Shown: piece after piece, positions 59,545 to 64,000 of the stretch
Position numbering within the stretch: the stretch's first letter is position 1
How the letters are laid out: the number at the start of each line of letters is the position of its first letter
The notes under the pieces: generated by a model
The model's database searches: none
The model's input: only the letters and a program-made list of their open reading frames with translations
What the model was told of the DNA's origin: nothing
NCBI GenBank assembly: GCA_963767645.1
Contig: CAVYEW010000004.1
Coordinates: 124,001-188,000 of the forward strand
Direction of reading: 5' to 3'
Source of the DNA: DATFDN01 sp963767645
Lineage (GTDB): Bacteria; Pseudomonadota; Alphaproteobacteria; Acetobacterales; Acetobacteraceae
Length of the DNA stretch: 64,000 bases
Translations under genes and position numbers: made by a program

Positions 59545-61107
59545 CTAAGCGATCGGTGGGAGCAGCCCCGGCCGGGGCGAGGCGGCGTGTTCCTTCAGCA
59601 CCGACTCGCTCGCCGGGTCCACCTCGCGCATCACCACGTCGTAGCCCCAGAGATCGGCCAGGTGCTGCAAGGTGAGGCGGGCATCGCGCTCGTCGAGCAG
59701 GACGCGGTTGAGCGCACGATGATGCAGGATCAGCCGCCGGTCGCCGGCGAGATCGACGTCCACCACCTGGATGTCCGGCACCGACCAGGCGATGTCGTAT
59801 TGCCGCGCCAGCCCCCGCTGGATCTTGCGGTAGCCGCGCTCGTCGTGGATCGCCTCCACCCGCAAGGTCGGCTCGTCGGCGTCGTCGACCACATGGAACA
59901 GGCCGAGCTGGCGGATCAGGCGCGGGCTCAGGAACTGCAGGATGAAGCTCTCGTCGCGGTAGTTCGCCCAGCAGTCGCGCAACACGGCCATCGCGTCGCC
60001 CCTGCCCGCGATGGCCGGGAACCAATGCTGATCCTCGGCGGTCGGCTCGACGCAGATCCGCTCGATGTCCTGCATCATCGCGAAGCCGAGCGCGTAGGGA
60101 TTGATGCCGGAGTAGCGCGGGTCGTCGAACTCCGGCTGGAACACGACATTGGTATGCGAACGCAGGAACTCGACCATCGAGCCGTCGGTCAGCAACCCCT
60201 TCTCGTGCAGCCGGTTCATGATCTTGTAGTGGACGAACGTGGCACAACCCTCGTTCATCACCTTGGTCTGGCTCTGCGGGTAGAAATACTGCGCGACGTG
60301 ACGGACGATGCGCAGCACCTCGCGCTGCCAGTGCGCCAGGCGCGGGGCGGTCTTCTCCAGGAAGAACAGGATGTTCTCCTGCGGCAGCTGGAGCAGGGCG
60401 CGGCGCCGCTCTTCCACCGTCTTGTCCGGCTTGGTCGCCGTCTTCGTGGGCACGGTGCGCCACAGATCGTTGAACACGCGCTCCTCGTGCTCGCGCCGCT
60501 CCCGTTCCCGACGCTCTTCCGAGCGCAGATCGGTGCCGCGCCGCCGCGGGTAGCGATGCACGCCCTGACCCATCAATGCGTGCGCGGAATCGAGCAGCCG
60601 TTCCACCGCCGCCTCGCCGTGCTTCTCCTCGCATCGAGAGATGTAGCTCTTGGCGAAGTCGAGATAGTCCAGGATGCCGTTGGCGTCCGTCCACTGACGA
60701 AACAGGTAGTTGTTCTTGAAGAAGTGGTTGTGGCCGAAAGCCGCGTGCGCGATCACCAGCGCCTGCATGGTCGCCGTGTTCTCCTCCATGATGTAGGAGA
60801 TGCACGGGTTGGAGTTGATGACGATCTCGTAGGCGAGGCCCTGCATCCCGGCGCGATACAGCCCTTCATGGCGGGCGAAGTGCTTGCCGAAAGACCAGTG
60901 CTTGTAAAACAGCGGCATTCCGACCGAGGAATAGGCGTCGAGCATCTGCTCGGCGCTGATCACCTCGATCTGGTTGGGATAGACGTTGAGCCCCAGCTCG
61001 CCCAGCGCGACTGCCTCGATGGCATTGTGGGCGCGCTGGACGGTGGAGAACTCCCAGTCGGCGCCTTCGAACAGCGGGCGGACCGCATCGTGGTTGACGT
61101 AATTCAT
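59545..61107 (-). CDS. spoVR: SpoVR family protein
   Basis: A 520-residue protein of the SpoVR/YcgB family. Visible pieces are YPNQIEVISAEQMLDAYSSV, FYKHWSFGKHFARHEGLY, NSNPCISYIMEENTATMQAL, HNHFFKNNYLFRQWTDANG and ILFFLEKTAPRLAHWQREVL. In Bacillus SpoVR affects the spore cortex; in proteobacteria it appears with yeaH and prkA and is tied to stationary phase and stress. Biochemical role unknown. It overlaps yeaH by four bases (ATGA). Confidence 0.92.
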   Translation of the reverse strand: MNYVNHDAVRPLFEGADWEFSTVQRAHNAIEAVALGELGLNVYPNQIEVISAEQMLDAYSSVGMPLFYKHWSFGKHFARHEGLYRAGMQGLAYEIVINSNPCISYIMEENTATMQALVIAHAAFGHNHFFKNNYLFRQWTDANGILDYLDFAKSYISRCEEKHGEAAVERLLDSAHALMGQGVHRYPRRRGTDLRSEERRERERREHEERVFNDLWRTVPTKTATKPDKTVEERRRALLQLPQENILFFLEKTAPRLAHWQREVLRIVRHVAQYFYPQSQTKVMNEGCATFVHYKIMNRLHEKGLLTDGSMVEFLRSHTNVVFQPEFDDPRYSGINPYALGFAMMQDIERICVEPTAEDQHWFPAIAGRGDAMAVLRDCWANYRDESFILQFLSPRLIRQLGLFHVVDDADEPTLRVEAIHDERGYRKIQRGLARQYDIAWSVPDIQVVDVDLAGDRRLILHHRALNRVLLDERDARLTLQHLADLWGYDVVMREVDPASESVLKEHAASPRPGLLPPIA

Positions 61108-62405
61108 GAGGTTTCGGCTCCGGCAGGGGCCTGCTTGCGCGCAAAAAGCTCGCGGAACACGGGATAGATGTCGCGGCGGTGGCTGACCTTGCGCATCGCC
61201 ATTGGCGCGCCCGACCGGCAGATCTCAGTGTAGGTCTGCCAGAGATCGCTGTCGCGGCGAATGAAGCCGGGCGGGAAGTGCTCCGAATCCCGTCCGACTT
61301 CCAGGTATGCATAGTATTGGCAGTACGGCAGGATGCTCTGTGTCAGCAGCTTGGCCGTCCGGTCGTTGTCCGAAGCGGTGTTGTCGCCGTCGGAGGCCTG
61401 TGCGGCGTAGATGTTCCAGGAATCCGGGCTGTAGCGTTCGGCCATCACCCGCCGCATCTCCTCGAGCGCGGTGGAGACCACGGTTCCGCCGGTCTCCGGC
61501 GAGTGAAAGAAGGTGTCCTCGTCCACCTCCTGAGCCTGGTGGGTATGGCGGATGAAGACCACCTCCACGCGCTTGTACTTGCGGCGCAGAAAGATGTACA
61601 GCAGCACGTAAAACCGCTTCGCCAGGTCCTTCATGTGCTCGGTCATCGAGCCGGAGACGTCCATTAGGCAGAACATCACGGCCTGCGCCACCGGCTTCGG
61701 GTGCGACTCGAACCGTCTGTAGCGCACGTCGAGCGGGTCGATATACGGGATGTGGCTGGAGCGCCGCAGCTTGCGGTCCAGCTCCAGTTCCAGCTCGGCG
61801 CGCTTCGGGTCGTCCTCGGCCAACGCGCTGATCTCTTCGCGCAGCCGCACCAGCTCCTCGCTGCTTGGCCGCCGCATGGCGATCCGGCGCGACAGGCTGT
61901 TGCGGACGGTGCGCATCAGCGCGAGATTCGCCGGCGAGCCGGTGACGGAGTAGCCGGCCCGGCTCCAGCTCAACGCCTCGGTATCGACGACGCGCCGCTT
62001 GGCGAGGTCCGGCAGCTCGAGGTCTTCCAGGAACAGATCGACGAACTCGTCGCGGGACAGCGCGAAACGGAAATCATCCTGCCCCTCGCCATCCGGGCTG
62101 CCCTCCGAGCCCGATCCGCCGGCGCCGGACGGCGGGCGGGGAATGGTGTCGCCCCGCACGTACTCCTTGTTGCCGGGCAGCAGGTAGTCGCGCGTCCCAC
62201 CTGCTTGTCCGCGGCGGAACGAGGCTTCATGCACGCCCTGGGCCGGCAGCGAGACCTCGCCCGCCTCGTCCGCGTCCTTGATGCTCCGGCTGGCGGTGCT
62301 CTCATGCACCGCCTTGCGGATTAGCGACTTGGCACGGCGGATGAAGCGCTGCCGGTTGGCGAGGCTCTTACCGCCGGGATTGAGGCGACGGTCGATGATC
62401 TGCAT
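61104..62405 (-). CDS. yeaH: YeaH/YhbH family VWA-like protein (DUF444)
   Basis: A 433-residue protein. It begins IIDRRLNPGGKSLANRQRFI, has an acidic Gly/Ser-rich linker (GAGGSGSEGSPDGEGQDD) and a von Willebrand A-like domain with the MIDAS-like FCLMDVSGSMTEHMKDLAKR and HTHQAQEVDEDTFFHSPETG. ATG 62405 begins the conserved segment. In the prkA-yeaH-spoVR operon it is thought to work with the PrkA kinase. Its start lies 37 bp after the prkA stop. Confidence 0.92.
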   Translation of the reverse strand: MQIIDRRLNPGGKSLANRQRFIRRAKSLIRKAVHESTASRSIKDADEAGEVSLPAQGVHEASFRRGQAGGTRDYLLPGNKEYVRGDTIPRPPSGAGGSGSEGSPDGEGQDDFRFALSRDEFVDLFLEDLELPDLAKRRVVDTEALSWSRAGYSVTGSPANLALMRTVRNSLSRRIAMRRPSSEELVRLREEISALAEDDPKRAELELELDRKLRRSSHIPYIDPLDVRYRRFESHPKPVAQAVMFCLMDVSGSMTEHMKDLAKRFYVLLYIFLRRKYKRVEVVFIRHTHQAQEVDEDTFFHSPETGGTVVSTALEEMRRVMAERYSPDSWNIYAAQASDGDNTASDNDRTAKLLTQSILPYCQYYAYLEVGRDSEHFPPGFIRRDSDLWQTYTEICRSGAPMAMRKVSHRRDIYPVFRELFARKQAPAGAETS

Positions 62406-62442
62406 TGAACCTGTCCGTCCTCGTTCCTCAAGGGAGCAGGCC

Positions 62443-64000
62443 TCAGCCGGCCTGCTTGACGCGCATATACCACTCAACCAGCCGTCGGACCTGCCGCTCC
62501 GTATAGCCCCGTTCGGCCATGCGATTCACGAAATCCTCGTGCTTCTTCTCGGTGTCGCTGTCCTTCTTCGAGCCGAAGCTGATCACCGGTAGCAGTTCCT
62601 CCACCTGGGAGAACATACGCCGCTCGATCACCTCCCGGATCTTCTCGTAGCTGGTCCAGGACGGATTCTTGCCGGCGTTCTGCGCCCGCGCCCGCAGCGA
62701 GAACTTGACCACCTCATTGCGGAAATCCTTCGGATTCGCGATCCCGGCCGGCTTCTCGATCTTGGTCAGCTCCTGGTTCAGCAGCTCCCGATTGAGAAGC
62801 TGTCCGGTATCCGGGTCCTTGTAGTCCTGGTCCTCGATCCAGGCATCGGCGTAGGCGACGTAGCGGTCGAACAGGTTCTGGCCGTAGTCGTTGTACAACT
62901 CGAGATACGCCTTCTGGATCTCGTTGCCGATGAACTCGGCGTAGCGCGGGGCGAGTTCGCCCTTGATGAACTCCAGGAAGCGCTTCTCGGTCTCGGCCGG
63001 CATCTGCTCGCGCCGGATTGACTGCTCCAGCACATACATCAGATGCACCGGATCGGCGGCGACCTCGATGGTGTCGTGGTTGAAGGTGGCCGCCAGCACC
63101 TTGAAGGCGAAGCGGGTGGAAGCGCCGTCCATCCCTTCATCCACGCCGGCGGCATCGCGGTACTCCTGAAGGCTGCGCGCGCGGGGATCGGTCTCCTTCA
63201 GGCTCTCGCCGTCATAGACCCGCATCTTGGCGTAGACGGTGGAGTTCTCATGGCGCTTCAGCCGCGACAGCACCGAGAACCGGGCTAGCATTTCCAGGGT
63301 CGCCGGAGCACAGGGCGCCTCGGAAAGCTCACTGCCGGCCAGCAGCTTGTCGTAGATCCGGATCTCCTCGGTGACTCGCAGGCAGTACGGGACCTTGATG
63401 ACATAGATCCGGTCGATGAAGGCTTCATTGTTCCGGTTGTTCTTGAAGGTCTGCCACTCCGCCTCGTTGGAGTGGGCGAGGATGATGCCGGAGAACGGGA
63501 TGGCACCGATGTTCTCGGTGCCGATGTAGTTGCCTTCCTGGGTCGCCGTCAGCAAGGGGTGCAGCATCTTGATCGGCGCCTTGAACATCTCGACGAACTC
63601 GAGGATGCCCTGGTTGGCCCGGTTGAGCCCGCCGGAGTAGCTGTAGGCGTCCGGGTCGTTCTGCGCGTGCATCTCCAGCTTGCGGATGTCGACCTTGCCC
63701 ACCAGCGAGGAGATGTCCTGGTTGTTCTCGTCGCCCGGCTCGGTCTTGGCGACGGCGATCTGGCGCAGGCGTGAGGGCAGCAGGCGCTGCACCTTGAATC
63801 GCGAGATGTCGCCGCCGAACTCGTCGAGTCGCTTGAGGCACCACGGGCTCATCAACCCGGTCAGCCGCCGGCGGGGGATGCCATAGCGGTCCTCCAGCAA
63901 GGCGCCCATCTTCTCGGGGTGGAACAGGCCGAGCGGGCTTTCGAACACCGGGCTGAGCTGGTCGCCGGCCTTCAGCACGTAGACCGGATGGACCTCCATC
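62443..64000 (-). CDS. prkA: PrkA family serine protein kinase (cut by the window edge)
   Basis: The visible 519 codons are the C-terminal four-fifths of PrkA, an AAA-like ATPase/kinase of about 640-650 residues. Pieces include GLFHPEKMGALLEDRYGIPR, DISSLVGKVDIRKLEMHAQN, DPDAYSYSGGLNRANQGILE, IPFSGIILAHSNEAEWQTFK, and the PrkA C-terminal domain with RNEVVKFSLRARAQNAGKNP. About 130 N-terminal residues, including Walker A, lie beyond position 64000. It heads the prkA-yeaH-spoVR stress operon. Confidence 0.93.
   Translation of the reverse strand, partial: MEVHPVYVLKAGDQLSPVFESPLGLFHPEKMGALLEDRYGIPRRRLTGLMSPWCLKRLDEFGGDISRFKVQRLLPSRLRQIAVAKTEPGDENNQDISSLVGKVDIRKLEMHAQNDPDAYSYSGGLNRANQGILEFVEMFKAPIKMLHPLLTATQEGNYIGTENIGAIPFSGIILAHSNEAEWQTFKNNRNNEAFIDRIYVIKVPYCLRVTEEIRIYDKLLAGSELSEAPCAPATLEMLARFSVLSRLKRHENSTVYAKMRVYDGESLKETDPRARSLQEYRDAAGVDEGMDGASTRFAFKVLAATFNHDTIEVAADPVHLMYVLEQSIRREQMPAETEKRFLEFIKGELAPRYAEFIGNEIQKAYLELYNDYGQNLFDRYVAYADAWIEDQDYKDPDTGQLLNRELLNQELTKIEKPAGIANPKDFRNEVVKFSLRARAQNAGKNPSWTSYEKIREVIERRMFSQVEELLPVISFGSKKDSDTEKKHEDFVNRMAERGYTERQVRRLVEWYMRVKQAG

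Noticed and set aside
59116..61167. A 683-codon plus-strand open frame
   Set aside because: Antisense to the spoVR and thioesterase genes; no domain, arises from third-position GC bias.

Overview
The window is a GC-rich, gene-dense chromosomal stretch from an alphaproteobacterium. Supporting signs are the rplM-rpsI-argC gene order, a uS9 with a long N-terminal extension, DUF1489, DUF1127 and DUF29 proteins, an aap-type amino-acid importer and many ATGA-type overlaps. The metabolic mix (several ABC importers, TcuAB, an assimilatory sulfate module, acyl-CoA enzymes) suggests a free-living heterotroph, perhaps Acetobacteraceae/Rhodospirillales; that placement is inference. I saw no rRNA, tRNA, CRISPR array, prophage or complete insertion sequence.

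Region 1-5.6 kb looks partly decayed. It holds a 5' remnant of a thiamine-diphosphate enzyme, an orphan Tat-exported solute-binding protein, a CapD/FlaA1-type sugar-nucleotide dehydratase with a one-base frameshift, an internally deleted MFS transporter remnant, and an intact DegT-type aminotransferase that would act after the dehydratase. Region 5.6-12.9 kb carries a YihY membrane protein, an M20 deacylase and a serine hydrolase on the minus strand, then a DUF29 protein, a DUF3237 protein, a 3-hydroxyisobutyrate dehydrogenase-like enzyme and an acyl-CoA synthetase.

Region 13.0-20.6 kb is one tightly packed operon with two ABC importers: a branched-chain amino-acid type (the permease LivM and ATPase LivG are fused) and a nitrate/sulfonate/taurine type. 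A sigma-54-like promoter lies just upstream. Region 20.6-25.4 kb (minus strand) contains gamma-carbonic anhydrase, argC, rpsI, rplM, argJ and a parvulin-type peptidyl-prolyl isomerase. Region 25.5-33 kb has an HCCA-isomerase-like thioredoxin-fold protein, a truncated haemoglobin, tcuAB, a sulfite-oxidase-like molybdoprotein, a Tat-exported metallo-beta-lactamase-fold protein and an amidase.

Region 33.3-39.5 kb has two uncharacterised genes, the assimilatory sulfur operon cysJ-cysH-cysI and a TauE/SafE permease. An NDP-forming acyl-CoA synthetase and an enoyl-CoA hydratase follow. At 42.5-46.7 kb lies a metal-ion block: a divergent NRAMP transporter preceded by a long structured leader with two overlapping mini-ORFs and a hairpin hiding its ribosome-binding site, then a small hypothetical gene and kup. 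This leader is the most interesting candidate in the window. Region 46.8-51.1 kb is a complete aapJQMP-like amino-acid importer.

Region 51.2-59.5 kb holds small and housekeeping genes: DUF1489, a secreted His-rich peptide, an aldo/keto reductase, a membrane dipeptidase, a methyltransferase, an RraA-like protein, an aminopeptidase P, a DUF1127 protein, an SDR dehydrogenase and a thioesterase. The window ends in the prkA-yeaH-spoVR stress operon, with prkA cut by the window edge. GC-rich palindromic repeats are scattered between genes, and one lies inside the 5' end of cysH.
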